DNA of 64,000 nucleotides from contig NC_134415.1 in NCBI RefSeq assembly GCF_030867145.1, positions 72,321,300 to 72,385,299 of the forward strand, written 5' to 3'. The position numbers and the translations under genes were made by a program. Shown here piece after piece: positions 40,301 to 53,084 of the stretch. The notes beneath the pieces were generated by a model. That model did no database searches and was not told the origin of the DNA. It saw nothing but the letters and a program-made list of their open reading frames with translations. The stretch's first letter is position 1. Every line of letters starts with the position of its first letter. Source of the stretch: Opisthocomus hoazin (lineage: Eukaryota > Chordata > Aves > Opisthocomiformes > Opisthocomidae).

Positions 40301-40920
40301 ACAGTGGGTGATCACAGGTGTAAACTTCTTACACTGGCTTCCAGTTTCTTGCAAAGGTTTGTAAAATAATAATTTAGATTTCATATCTTAATGTTTTATT
40401 ATAGAGGCGTTTGGCACAACAGAAGTCACTTCAGTGGAAATGTAAAAAGTGCATCAACTAAGTGAGATGCATTCAAACGAGGCAATTGACTTCTTTAGAG
40501 TGGTGGGCATAAATTGCTAATCTGAAAATATGGCAGAAAAGAGTTCTCAAGGCCAGGTCATGGGAATGCACTTGGATCAGAACTTTTCATTTGTAAATTA
40601 TGTGATATACCCATATCTGTTTGCAGTCCCAAAAGCGTATTTCCTTCAAATACCTCCTCTGGTGAAGGCTAGCACTAATCTAGAAAGTGAGATGACCCAC
40701 TCTTGATCCTCACTGTGCCTCTCCCAGCTCTGCAGTACCAGTAGATCTGTGCTTTCCAGTACACCTAGCCGGAGACCAGGAACCACAACGCTGCCCCTGA
40801 TCAAGCTGGGGCTGTACATTCTTCTACAACTGGGTGCCTGCTTGAACTCTTGAGTCACAAAATTTTCCAATATTTATACTTGGGATTTATGTAACCAGCA
40901 TCCCACGCAGCTAGCCAGCC
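28352..40920. other. AT-rich unique sequence, no gene recognised
   Basis: This 12.5-kb stretch has no recognised exon, RNA gene or transposon. It includes a short (TTTC)5 run with a T-run (31101-31131), a G-rich patch (33681-33708) and a repeat-free block at 31210-31490 with SOX-like ACAATG words. The longest frames are 101 to 110 codons on the minus strand (31214-31519, 30320-30634, 37732-38064), without recognisable domains. Confidence 0.55.
31101..31131. repeat. (TTTC)n and T-run simple sequence
   Basis: Five TTTC units are followed by CTTTTTTTTTTG. Minor pyrimidine microsatellite. Confidence 0.75.
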
Positions 40921-41910
40921 ATCACAGAATCACAGAACCACAGAATCACAGAATGGTAGGGGTTGGAAGGGACCTCTGTGGGTCATCCAGTCCAACTCCC
41001 CTGCCGAGGCAGGGTCACCTACAGCAGGCTGCACAGGAACTCGTCCAGGTGGGTCTTGAATATCTCCAGAGAAGGAGACTCCACAACCTCCCTGGGCAGC
41101 CTGTTCCAGTGTTCTGCCACCCTCAGAGGAAAGAAGGTCTTCCTCATGTTCAGACGGAACTTCCTGTGCTTCAGTTTGTGCCCATTGCCCCTTGTCCTGT
41201 CGCTGGGCACCACTGAAAAGAGTCTGGCCGCATCCTCCCGACACCCACCCTTCAGATATTTATAAGCATTTATTAGGTCCCCTCTCAGCCCTCTCTTCTT
41301 CAGGTTAAACAAGCCCAGCTCCCTCAGCCTCTCCTCATAGGAGAGATGCTCCAGTCCCCTCGTCATATGTGTAGCCCTCCACTGGACTCTCTCCAGTAGC
41401 TCTTCATCTTTCTTGAACTGGGGAGTCCAGAACTGGATGCAGTACTCCAGATGGGGCCTCACTAGGGCTGAGTAGAGGGGAAGAAGAACCTCCTTCAACC
41501 TACTGGCCACACTCCTCCTAATGCATCCCAGGATCCCATTAGCTTTCTTGGCAGCCAGGGCATACTGCTGGCTCATGGTCAACCTGTCAACCACCAGCAC
41601 ACCCAGGTCTCTCTTCGCACAGCTGCTCTCCAGCAGGTCCACCCCAAGCCTGTACAGGTGCATGGGGTTGTTCCTCCCCAGGTGCAGGACCCTGCATTTG
41701 CCCATGTTGAACCTCATCAGGTTCCTCTCTGCCCAACTTTCCAGCCTATCCAGGTCACGCTGAATGGCAGCACAGCCTTCTGGTGTATCTACCACTCGTC
41801 CCAGTTTTGTGTCATCAGCAAACTTGCTGAGGGTGCATTCTAACTCTTCATCCAGGTCATTGATGAAGAAGTTAAAGAAGACCTCTCCCAGAACACATCC
41901 AGAAACTGCC
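40921..41910 (-). mobile_element. 5'-truncated CR1 LINE retrotransposon
   Basis: On the minus strand this is a CR1 element running from the reverse transcriptase catalytic region to its 3' terminus. The 3' end, at 40921-40953, shows the octamer tail (four copies of ATTCTGTG-type units, one reading GTTCTGTG). It is preceded by the CR1 3' core with GGTTGGAAGGGACCTC in plus-strand sense. The coding part reads without stops for about 295 codons. The 5' end fades out near 41910, so most of the element is missing, as expected from incomplete reverse transcription. No target-site duplication is expected or seen. It is the best-preserved transposon in the window. Confidence 0.95.
41019..41905 (-). 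pseudogene. CR1 ORF2 C-terminal fragment (reverse transcriptase, partial)
   Basis: This frame encodes the last part of the CR1 pol protein, which copies the element's RNA into DNA at the insertion site. The catalytic motif F-A-D-D is encoded at 41811-41822 and is followed in frame by [12 protein letters not shown]. Downstream come the thumb and C-terminal region, with the conserved stretches [13 protein letters not shown] and [19 protein letters not shown], ending in [10 protein letters not shown] at the stop (41019-41021). The first in-frame initiation codon is an internal GTG at 41795, but the open frame continues upstream of it, so there is no genuine start. The N-terminal endonuclease and most of the polymerase fingers are absent, so it cannot be autonomous. 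The absence of stops or frameshifts over about 295 codons suggests a fairly young insertion. Confidence 0.93.
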
Positions 41911-42530
41911 AGCAGAAATTTTTAGGCATCCTCTCAGCCCAGTCACAAGCTCTGACTAGATGTTTAGGCAGATTTGGAGCAATGTCACAGCTCCCATCCC
42001 CACAGTAACACAAAGCTTACGCACTGGCTGCATGCAACACATCAGGATCTAGCCAAGACCTAAATGAATATTATTAACGTAATATTACTGTGAAAATTGA
42101 ATCCTCAGAAATTTTCTGGGAAGATATTTGATGTGTGTGTGTGTAATGTATTGTGCACACTGAGATTCATTTTATTCCTATCAGTGACTGTGATGAGGCA
42201 AGCTGCTGCCACGGTATAAGACTACCAGTTAACACTCCATTGATGAACTACGGAATTTTGTACAGTACATCTGTAACAGTCCAAGGAAGTGCAAAACAAA
42301 CTACTTACAATGTTTACAAAATTAAACTGCAGTCTGACAGCCAAAGTCTTGATACTCCCAGTTATGGATATAAAGTTTCAGTTCTGTGGAGTGTTCTGCA
42401 AGATTATTTTAGAAGTAAATAAAAGACGGCAGCAAGGTTTGCAAAGAAATGTAACAGATATCACATGTGCTTTTACATTGAGAATACCATGTAATAAAGG
42501 GCTAGACATTTAAAACGTGTCCACTATTTG
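41911..42530. other. Unique sequence between CR1 and microsatellite
   Basis: No gene recognised. It contains a short GT run (42134-42144). The first part is somewhat less AT-rich than its surroundings but no longer matches CR1. Confidence 0.5.
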
Positions 42531-42578
42531 TTCATTCATTCATTCATTCATTCATTCATTCATTCATTCATTCATTCA
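42531..42578. repeat. (TTCA)12 tetranucleotide microsatellite
   Basis: Twelve perfect TTCA units with no interruption, then a degenerate ACACATTCC edge. Likely length-polymorphic. Confidence 0.97.
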
Positions 42579-42698
42579 CACATTCCTTCCATAACCTGGC
42601 TCAAATTCTCTGCTGTGTTGTGCATTTAATGAAAGGCAATTGGTGAAATGACTGCAAAACTTTGGATAACTTAATGAAATTATTGTATTTCAATATGA

Positions 42699-43238
42699 TC
42701 ACAGTGTATACACACTTCCAATTAAATTCTTATGTTTACAATTATTCATTTCATATGCAATGCAAGTGTACATGCAATACAAGTACATAGCCTGCATTCT
42801 GTTTTCAAAATTTCCAGTAGTTCTCACTTGCTTTAACTGAGATCTTTGACACTCTGAAAATTGGGCTTTAACCAATTGAGTTGGGTAAGCAAGAGGAAGA
42901 AGTTCTTTGGTGCCAGGACCTCTACCGTAATGCATGAGCAACAAGTGATAAAAAGCTTCTTCCATCCATGCTGTTGTAGGAAAAGAACTTCTTTCCTTGA
43001 AATGTTCGTGTACTTCACACCTGCCTTCTGCTTGATGAACCGCTGAGATAGCTACACTTTTAAAGGAGCACATCATTTGCTGTGCTGGTGCTGTTCCATT
43101 TGGAAGCAGCAAAATGCAGAAAAAATCTCTTTCATTAACTCCTTCAAACAGAATCAGATGATTTTCAGAAATAACTTTCATAGCCACATATCCTTCGTCA
43201 GGCATCACACACCTATGATGGGAGACAGGTATGCTGTG
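42699..43238 (-). other. Unidentified 180-codon open frame, possible exon or retropseudogene
   Basis: The minus strand is open from just inside a stop at about 43239-43241 down to 42699, about 180 codons. This is the longest stop-free stretch outside repeats. It contains GTGATGCCTGACGAAGG, giving VMPDEGYVAMKVISENHLI, followed by LFEGVNERDFFCILLLPNG. The upstream bases end CCATATTTTAG directly before the open part, which could be a weak splice acceptor whose TAG supplies the apparent stop. The C-terminal third (from about 42860 down) looks less protein-like, and an alternative frame is open over 42833-43018. I recognise no family. It may be a real exon, a decayed retrocopy or a chance frame in AT-rich DNA. 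Confidence 0.25.
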
Positions 43239-43259
43239 CCATAAATTAAGGAACTAAAA

Positions 43260-45127
43260 TATGGTTGTCATACTTTTTAACACCCTTTCGTTTTTCCCCC
43301 CAGTGATGATTCAATGATGGTGCGCAAGTGAAGACTGTGTTTTATATGAACCTGGTCACATTAACACAGCCACAGGAGGATTTTATCAGCATAAACTCCG
43401 AATACTTTTAATACTTTTTTTTTACTTAGTCGATAGTATTCAGTTCAGTTCCCTGAGATACTGCATTAGGTACTATTGCGCTTCTGCAGGATTCTGAAAA
43501 AAATTTTGTAAGATCAATTTCTGCCTTCTTGAAAGAAGACTGATATCACACCAGACTAACTTATCTACGCCACATTCTTTGGTGGTTAAAATAAATAGTT
43601 TATCAGAAATCTTTCTGAAATATTTTTGATCATTTTATATGAGATTCTGCTTGGGAAGGAGACTCCATACCTTTGTCTGATTCATCCCTGATCAAAAGGA
43701 ACAATGTGAAGGAGTCTGTAGGTTGGGTTTTACACCTGAAGGTGAAGGAGAGCTAGTAACCTGGCAGAATTATTTACATTCAGGACTCAGAAATACTAAT
43801 GAATGTTAGCAATGAAAACCTAACTGCCCAGCAATGACTGACACAGATGTTATTTTTGCAGATAAGTCTTCTGGTACATGAAGCATTAGTCATATCTTTT
43901 AAATAATTCAAGAGAATATTAATATCCTCCAACTGCCTGGTACTTAAGAGTGACAGGTGTGTTTAAAATGAACCTCCCAAGAAACACCCGGACTATTCAA
44001 GACATGAATTTACTTCAGGACCATGAGCTTTAAGTGCCTGATCCTCCACTCCTGACTCTAGTGAAAGGGTTGATAGACCTTGCATGGCCGGACAAGACAA
44101 AAGAGCTTTTGTTCTCTTCCTAATATGCGTTGATGACAGTCTTTCAGGAGGAAAAGAGAAGGAGGAAATTTATTTCCCAGCCCACTTCTGTTATATGGAG
44201 TGGAAGCACTGGTAACGTTATGCTGAATGATTTAAAAAGACAGTTAGGATTTAGTCTGCCAGTAGTGTTTGCTGGTCACTGTCAGGACACTACTGTGGCA
44301 GGTAAAGAGTTGCTCTTTAACTAAGAAAAGAAACGTACTGATGTGGGAAAAGTGCTGTAAAGGAAAGAGGGTGGTGTCATTTTCAGAGCAGGTCTGTCAA
44401 GTCAGGCAGCTAAGGAGGGGTCTTGGGACTGTAATCCTTCTTGTAACATGCACTTCTCACTGCTTGCAGTCTTCTGCCTCTGTGCATAATCTCCCCAAGG
44501 ACTGCAAAGCACAGAAATTTCTGTCAGGACCGCTTTTCAGTATATGGGACATAAACTTGATCATGAACATTAGCTAAAACGTGGTGGTGTGTGAAAAGTG
44601 GTTCTGGTTGGTTGTACTTCCAGTCCTGCATCTGTATAGTTTCGATGCTGCTTTGCTTTTGTTATTACAGCAGCTGAACCAAATGGCTGCTTTCCCTGTC
44701 ATGCTCTGTTTCTTGTTTGTAAAAGAGACAAAATTTTTTGTTGTTACTCTGATATGTGGGGAATAGTAGTATTGTTATATCTGCCTTCCACAGAGATTGA
44801 GTAAAACCCTAGCTACCTTCCCTCTCTCCAACAACAAAAAAACCACAACTCCCCTCTCAACTGTCTGTTACCTAAGTAACAAGAAACATGGCTTTTCTTT
44901 GTTCATCATGAGGTAGCATTTTTAGGTGAAGCAGAATCCAAATATCCTGGTAATGTTTGCTTCACAAATCCTTTCGCCAGGCATTAATATGAGCAAAAAT
45001 CTAAACTGAATGTAGGTAGCTCAGGAAAGAGAAGAACCAGAAGTGATCAGACAGGAAAGTTTTTAAGGCATCAGCGGTATAAAAAGAGGTTTTCTAACCA
45101 AATGCCACTTCAAAAGTATCTCTGAAA
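43260..45127. other. AT-rich unique sequence, no gene recognised
   Basis: Nothing identifiable. One plus-strand frame of 102 codons (44269-44577) has no recognisable domain. Confidence 0.55.
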
Positions 45128-45514
45128 TTAAAATATACAAGTACAAATACAATTTTTTCCAAGACGCACAAAATGATCTAAAGCAGAAAGCTTTACACTG
45201 GAGTCCAATTCTGCTGATGCAGAAAATACTTGTGTCCCAGTCTGGAATGTTTTACTGTGGCACAACGGTTCAACATGCTGCACTGCTGAATCTGGCTGCA
45301 CGGCCCCTTCACCCCACAGGGAACAACTGCCAATAGCTCCTTGGCAGCTGTGGTTTGTGCCAGTTGTACCGGAGCTGCACAGTTTCCTCAGGCCCTGGGA
45401 ATGCAGCCGGGAGCTTCCAAAAGTCCCCAATGTCCTTGTCTTGTCTTCTGAGCTCTGAGAGCGCAGCTGAGGATTTTCTACTCTGTGTCTCTGGGGTAAT
45501 ACTTTTATTTTCAT
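45128..45514 (-). other. Unidentified 128-codon open frame in a GC-richer block
   Basis: The minus strand is open for 128 codons beginning at an ATG (45512-45514). The N-terminal two thirds are rich in Ser, Gly, Gln and Arg and coincide with a local GC- and CpG-richer block (45290-45480), while the last part is AT-rich. The start context (TTTAAATGA) is weak. No domain, signal peptide or membrane segment is apparent. A decayed retroposed or LTR-derived fragment is as likely as a coding exon. Confidence 0.2.
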
Positions 45515-48500
45515 TTAAACTGTGACTTTGGAATAAAGAAATGGTTTAACTGTCCCTTTAGGATCACCGTATTCCTCTGCATTTGGTCTATCTCTGTTCT
45601 GCTGTTTGAGGGAGAGAGGCAGAGGAGTAAGGAAGACATAGCAAATCTTTTCAGTAATTACTTTGCAGACAAATATTCTTTATTGTTTGCATTATGAAGT
45701 TGACTTTGGACATATGTTGGAGCTTGGACAGGAATCTAATGTGATTGACAGTGACAACTGGTGATGTGCTATTCAAGGAAAATTAGTATATATCTGCTAT
45801 GATGAGAGGTAAAGACATTAATGCTCAAACTTATTTTGCCTTTTAAAAGATCCTTTATTTTTTAGACATACTTTTTTCTGTGCAGTTGCAGCTGTCAGCA
45901 CTGACAAGGTTGATTTTACCGATTCATATCTTCCACTTGAACTCTGTAAAGAGCCTAAATTGCCTTATAAAAAAGCTTCCCATTTAGATTTTCTTTTTAA
46001 ATAGTGAAGATAATAATAAGAATAATAATAAAGTGGGTTCTTCATCTGCAATTCTGACTTTGATCTGTCCAAGACTGTGGCTAGAATGAGGGAGAAAGAA
46101 AGAGGAAACAGAAAGAATTATAGTTATAATTGAAACAAACATAATTTTATAAAATTTGTTGCTGTTATGTAATTTCTTTCTTATAGCTGATGATTGCTGA
46201 AACATTTTGCATGCTTTATATTTTTTCTCCTTTCTTTTGTATCTGTCTCTCTGTATACTTATGACAAATAACAGACGCCAGTTTTTCTTGGGTATTTTGC
46301 ATCATAGGTCTGTATATTGCTGGGTGGGTGACTGACTGTGGCACATAAAAGTTTAATTCTGGCTGCAGACTTTTGTATTTTGGGAGTCAAAGAATGATTT
46401 ATCCACTGCCAGGAGCTGATATCTATCCCATCTGTGGAAATGCATAATTCAAGCAGGTCCTAATGTCCCAGGGCAAAGAGGGACCTAGGACTAACAGAAA
46501 AACCTGCTGCTAAAAATACCCCACAGGAGACACACTCTGTCTGCAGGACTGCTCTTGGAGATGCAACTGTATCCCACACAGGGGGACATCTAGGACAAAA
46601 AGGCCTACTTAAACTTGCAAGAAAGGACTAGGAGATACAACTTTCTTTTGTCCAAGCCTATTTCCACACAACTGGTGCGTTTCCAAACAAATGATGCTTA
46701 GCTTGGAAATGGCTTTTAATGCACTGTGGCTAGATCCTGCATGTCTGCTCTCAGAAAAGCTAGGAAAGAGCCAAAATCCAGATGGGTCTCCTGAGGTCTT
46801 CACTGTTGCTTGTTATTTAGAAGGGGAATCCTTTGCTAATGTGACTGTGGGAAGTCCAGTCAAGCCTGAGTGTCTAAGAAGATGTGGTAGATAACATCTC
46901 TAGCAGAGTAATAAGCCATTAAAGGGAAAAGATGGTGAGACTTGCCCTTGGTTGTAAAGTTCAGGCTGAGCACATAGTTTCAAGCATCCCAAAAAGGGTT
47001 CACACTAGTGAAAATACTTGTGTCTTAGTTTTACTCCATATTTTTTCACAAGTACAAATACATGAGAACATGTATTTGTCTTTGTCTTTTCACATCAGAT
47101 TTTGATCTAAACTTGTCTTTCTTCTGATCTATTTTTCTGGCAGTTTACTCAATTATGATCATATCTGAAAAAAAAATTTGTATGCTGCTTTCTATTGAAA
47201 TTTTTTTTAAGAGTAAGTTCTGAAGGCAAACTTGAAATGTATCAGTGGAAATTTGGACCTGGGTCTGAAACTTGAAGTTCAGGAACAATTTAGGACTTTT
47301 GCTACATATATTTTTATGATATGTTTCTGTGTCTTATTCTTTCAACATAGACACTTGGTTCAGAATAAAATTTTGAAAAAGCAGGTTTGTTTTTTTTTTA
47401 AAAGTCCTATTCTCAAGGAAAGCATTGTCAGAAGTGAAGTCATCTCGCTTTGAAAGAGCATTTTAACCAGACTGTATACCAAGCTCATTAGGATATTAGA
47501 ACAGTTCTCAATCAATATTTCTGATGGGGTAATTCATGTTATGTCAGAGCCAACCCCCATCTCTGCTAATTGTTTGACTACTTTTTATGTTCTCTACACC
47601 ATCAACCTTGGATGCAGCTCATCCTAAAGGAAAGGACAATTAAAGTGGACTTCTTGTCACGGGTGTTTAAAATGGGTCAGTTCCAGATACCCGTTCTTCA
47701 CTATCATGGAGGTTGTGTTATCTGTGAGAGAGCTTCTGAGAATTTTACCAAATGAGAAAGTAAAGGCACAAGGGTGCTAATAAAATCTGTTAACAACATC
47801 AAGAATGAAGTAGATTAAAGCAAAAGAAAATTCATGTAATTTGGAACTGCGAAAGTTCATCCAAATACAGTCCATCTTGACACGCTGCAACAGATGCCCT
47901 CCACGAACCTTGCTCATAATAATTCTTGGTTAGAGCAAAGAATACAGAAAAATACTGAAAAAAACCACTCTCCTAAACAAGGGGGCTGCCTTTCCCTGAT
48001 TTCCCTCCACTGACTGTCTATTCAGTCATCTTGCAGGAAGACCAAATAAGATATCTTGCAACATCTTAGTTTCCTGGAAGTAGTTTTATAGTCAATGGGC
48101 CTTTTTGGGTGTTGGAAATGGTTCATTATTCAGTCACACAAGCAGACTGAAGTTACATCAGCAGTTTTGCAGTATAATGTCTAATTGGGAGTATTGTCTA
48201 TGGTAAAGTGGAATACTCAGTATCATAGATGTTTCTTTTTGTATCTGCTGAGTTTCTATAACATAGCTTTGGAGTAATTTCTTTTTGTGAAATCTAACCT
48301 ACCAAATGCCCCTTAATGAGCTCAGAGCCTCAAGGTGATGTGATCCCAGGGTGCCTGTCAGTAGTCCCCAGACGGAGGCTGATTTGCACTTAGACCAGTC
48401 TGCCTGCAGAGACGGGGCTTCTTAACTGTCTGTCAGATGTTCACATCAAATGTAGGACAGAACTACTATGGAGTTCAACTGACTGTCCCATATATTAATG

Positions 48501-51500
48501 ATGAAATTGTTTAAAGGTACTATGTATGTAATTCTAATTGAGAAATGAAGCAGACTGATTTATGAGAATGTTTAAACATATACCAAGCTTTAACCTAGAT
48601 CAGATATGATACTTAGGTCTTATTTAGTTCTGCAGTTTTGGTGTACTTCAGAATATCAAAAATAGGTGTATATTTTTGTCATGTTGATTCCAAAAATCTT
48701 ACAACTCTTATTCATGAAATATCAATCACTAACAGAAAACAATTATTTTGGAGTTTTGTGATGGTCCATAGAAGGTCACAACTACATCTCTGACGGATCA
48801 GGACTTCAAGGACATCAGAATATGAAAATGTGGTCCTATCTGTACTGGAAAAAAAGGGCCATAACACTGGGATCGAATGAAAATCTCATCTATAAGTAAC
48901 TGTATTCCTAAATACAAATCAAACAAAAATCGGAATGGAAATACCTGTTTCAGTGGAAATCAGCTGATGCCTCAAACTTATATTAGTGTGTTTCTTCATA
49001 TTCACATCAAAGCTCAGCTACATACATCACTCTTACCCTATATTTGCTCCTGCATGTGTCTTTACTATTCACTGGTTTCAGTACCGCCCACCCTCTCCCT
49101 AGCATTATAATTCTATCCTATATTTAGTTCTTATCAGTTGATTACTGACTGTTTCTGATAACAACGTACTCCCAGGATTCATCAGATAAATTGGAGTTAA
49201 GGTTAAGTTTCCTTTCCTTGACCCTGCTGTGCTGCTGAACATGCACTGAGATACAAAGCTATTTTCTTTTGCTTAGTTTGATTTTGTAAGACTGAACTCT
49301 GTGAATTCCTTGGTAATGTGTTAGAGACAAGCTCAAACATTGTTCTGCATTTTCTTGTTGACTGATGGTTTTACTCAATTCCTCAAATGCTTCTTTGTAT
49401 CAGTATGAAAATCTCTCCTCTCATTACCTAGTAATTCAATGTGATCTATTGTCTTTCCCTATTCCTTATTTAATAATATCATCAAGGCAACCCAGAAATT
49501 AGCTCATAAAGTATTCTTATACTTTTACCTTGATTATATGAACAACACAAATTTTCATTTAAAAGCGGGAGATTGTATTAGAGCGTGTCAAATAGCAAAC
49601 CTCTGACATTTTCCTGAAATAGAAGGTTCAAATAATTGCTTTTCTTTGATTCATCAGTTAGGATTCTCACTGAAATACATTATCTGAGATCAAGGCACGT
49701 GGTCACCTGCAGACGTCTGTAGCAGCATGTAGTGCTTCCTTCTCACCTCTTCATAAGACTGTTAGTTTTTCCCTACCCAGGCAACTACTGAACAAAGAGA
49801 ACCTTCATTTTAGTTTCTTTAGCACAGACTTGTATATCTCATGTATCTGGTGTGAGAAGAGATACTTAACCTGCTGCTACAAGTCCCTCCATCACTACTG
49901 AATGTGAGATCTGATCCCAGGACAGTTCATTAACTGTGTAGCCCCTGTAAGTGGGAAGAGAGTGCCTATTGCTTACTCAAGCCAACAGCATTTTCACATT
50001 GTGCCTGAGACCTGGTGGGAAGAAAATGAGGAGAACTCATGTGTATCCAGGTTTGGATATCACTTGCAAGAACCAAAGTAGTTTTCATTTGTTTTCAGTT
50101 TTGTTATAGTTTGAAGTATGAACAAGGAGAGAAAAGGGACATTTTACAAAAGAAGACTTCCTATCAGGTTAGACAGAGAAGGGTCCCACCAACATACATT
50201 CTGGGTCAAGTTCAGTACATAAGGAATCAATATTTACTTTGTTGGATGGAGAGCTGTATAGTTTTTCTGCTGCCCTTCTGCATAACATGAGTTTCACAGA
50301 TTAGTGCAGAAGAAACTCCTAATCTCGAGCCAGGCACTAAACTTCAGATTTTAGCAAAACTTCTAACCAGCCCTGAACAAAATTTTGAGAATTTCCCTTG
50401 CTTAGACTCCTAAAGAAGAAATATGATATTCTGTATAAATATCAGATGGTAATGTTTGTTTTTCAAAAAAAAATGTACATGCATATACACTGAAATAGAA
50501 CTTGGTTTATCTAAGTTCTGTGTATTTTTGCAAACGCCATGATTATCTCCAGTAAAAATGACAATCACCTCCCTTGACTTTGCCTCCCCTTAAAAGGAGC
50601 AACTGTGTAACTTCTGATATAGTAGTTCCTTAGAGCTATACTTGCTGTAAGGTATCAGTGCATATGACAGCTTTACCCTGCTTCCCAGAATGAATGTTCT
50701 GCATATACAAGGGATGCAGAGACTACCAAGCAGTTCTCTTTCTGGCCACTGGGCTGATATTGTGGAAAATTGATTTCCAGTTGGATTCTCTCACTTTCTT
50801 TGCTCTTATATTTTGGTTTCAGAATATTGGCCCGTGACTGAGTGAGCATAAATAACAGCAAAGGAAGTAAGGCATGGAGGCGAGAGGGCAGGTGGTAGGA
50901 GCTGAAATGGAAACATTGAGGGACAGACAACCAGAAACATACAGTTATACAAGCAGATATGTCTGGATATAGTCCGCAAGCTCAGGATCTTGCTACATAA
51001 AACAAGAACAAAATTCAGACATTAATATTTTCCCCAGTTCTCTCTTCTTGTATACCCAAACTGGGTTTGTATTATTTTATTTCAGTTTGAATGATAATAC
51101 AAGCTAAAACAATCCTGACTTCACAATATTGATTAATTCTGTGCATGGGGTATTCATATCAGATGATATCTCTCACATCTCAAGCAAGTAGCATAGCTGT
51201 CAAAATACAGGTGACCCAAAATATTTAACTGCTTGTGTAAAAAGAAACAGCTCCAGCAGAAGAGAAAGAAGTAATGAAGAAGGACAAGGGCCTTGCCTTA
51301 TTATCACACATCCTGGCACCCTTTACTAATCACCAAGCTACTGCGAGCAGGTGTTTTGTTGATGTGAATGTGATTCCACAGAACGTTTTGGTACTCAAGA
51401 AAGAGTATTTCTGAGGGAATGAGGTCTTGTCTAAAATCTTTTCATCAGTCTTAGTGAGGAGAATCTTCTGAAGGACAGGCTAACAGAGCAAAGGGAGGGT

Positions 51501-52619
51501 TAGAAGGGTGATCAGAAAAGCACTGACTACTGAGCAATGAGTAATCAAAACCTGTCAGTGCAAAAGATTTGGTCAGTAGAGCCGAAGAAGAAAGGGGATG
51601 GAGTGCTGATTGTAAGCTTTGTCTAGAAAAGGCTGACATTTTCAGACATGTGGCAGGTTAGAAGTGAGTTAGAGCAGAGGAAAAAAAAAATCCTGGTGGT
51701 GACTGTAAACTGTTCTGTGAATGTTCACTTCTGTGTCTTGTGCACTGGATAAATGGATTCCTTTCCTTGTACTTTGCCACAGAGCCAGGTGCTTATATCT
51801 CCTGGGAGGAAGATGAGAAGTGCAAATACCAGCCCATGCAGTAGAGACGAGCAGACTATAGATTCCCTAGTAAGAACTGTTTCAGGTGGTGTCTAATTTC
51901 ATGGGACGATGACATTTAGGTAGAGGTATGCTGGTTTGAAGGCACGTTTTTGCAAATTTCATTTTCAAGCTCTTACCCACATACGTAATTCCACAGCTGT
52001 GAAAGTGCAAGCAATAGAATGAAAAGATTGCTCAGGTTTATAAAACCATTATTCTTATTTAAATTGTTAATATTTTTGTTCCTCTAAATTGTTTTAAAAG
52101 TCTACTTATTTTTAGCTTTATAAAATCTTGTTTAAAAGTATATATTTTTTGAGCTGATGAATTGTTTCCATGAATCAGATCTAGAAAAAATCTGATCTGT
52201 TTAATATTTTTTGCATATTGCCTTCATGTTATTCAACTATATAAACCATTACTATTTACTTTTTTAACAGTGTTCTGTAATACTTAGATGAACATCATAG
52301 GTATGTGTGTTAATTGCAGCAAATCAGAAGAGTACAACAAGAACCCCAAACTGAAGAAGTTACCAGTTTCATAGGTTTAAAATGACGTCTTAATTGGCTC
52401 TGAACTGCGACTAAGAATCAAAGTGGAGAAAATCACCTAAATTTACCCTCCCCCTTAGTCAGCGGTAAGCTTCACAGGACCCTCCCCAAACCAAATAAGG
52501 CCAGGAAGAATGTGCTAAGCACCGAGTGTGCTAAGAATAAAGTTGAGCTGGGATGGATAAGGTTACTTTGAACTCTATATTTCATGTTTCCTGACATACC
52601 CCCCAAAGAACTGCAATTA
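45515..52619. other. AT-rich unique sequence, no gene recognised
   Basis: No transposon or exon was recognised. Short AAT-type runs occur at 46009-46030. All open frames are under 90 codons and lack recognisable features. Confidence 0.6.
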
Positions 52620-53062
52620 TGCTAGTGAGGCTGCAGGAGCATTAAAACAGTTCTTTCCCAGCTCTTTTGCTTTTTGCTGCCTTTCCATGTGTTCCTGTCC
52701 TGTTTAGAGCTGGGCCTTCTTACTTTCTTATTTGTCGTGTGCATCGTTCTTAGGATATTAGAAAAAACATGCTGAAGATTCGCTGTGAGAAGTGGCTATT
52801 TTTGTTAGAAGCTGATACTTTAGACTGAGCTTTAAGTGTTGCCTCTGGAAGGCCTTAGGTTGCTCTGGGAGGGCAGGAGTCTGCAGAGGAAACAGAAAGT
52901 TCAGAGGGGCACAAAAGAAGAAGGAACAGAATTAGAAAAAGCAGAGGACCTCCCTCCTTCTCATTCTGCAGCTCCTGCAAGAGCCAGCAGCCCAGAAGCA
53001 TTATCTAAGCTGCCACAGTAGATCTTGACCTTTTTAACAGAGTATCTCTTATCATCATCATC

Positions 53063-53084
53063 ATGGCCGAGATTACAGCAGAAG
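53063..53084 (+). CDS. Possible first coding exon, short, with splice donor
   Basis: An ATG at 53063 has a strong vertebrate initiation context (A at -3, G at +4: ATCATGG). It reads M-A-E-I-T-A-E plus one base, then meets a good splice donor, AAG followed by GTACGG (donor GT at 53085-53086, G at +5). The preceding 450 bases look like a 5' leader: less AT-rich, with purine-rich blocks (52880-52945) and no long frame competing at the ATG. The combination of strong initiation context and an in-phase donor within 25 bases is what a short first coding exon of a long-intron gene looks like. I do not recognise the peptide, no promoter is identified, and such combinations do occur by chance. Confidence 0.25.

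Noticed and set aside
40953..41843. Plus-strand frames of 61 to 100 codons
   Set aside because: They are antisense shadows of the CR1 coding frame on the minus strand.
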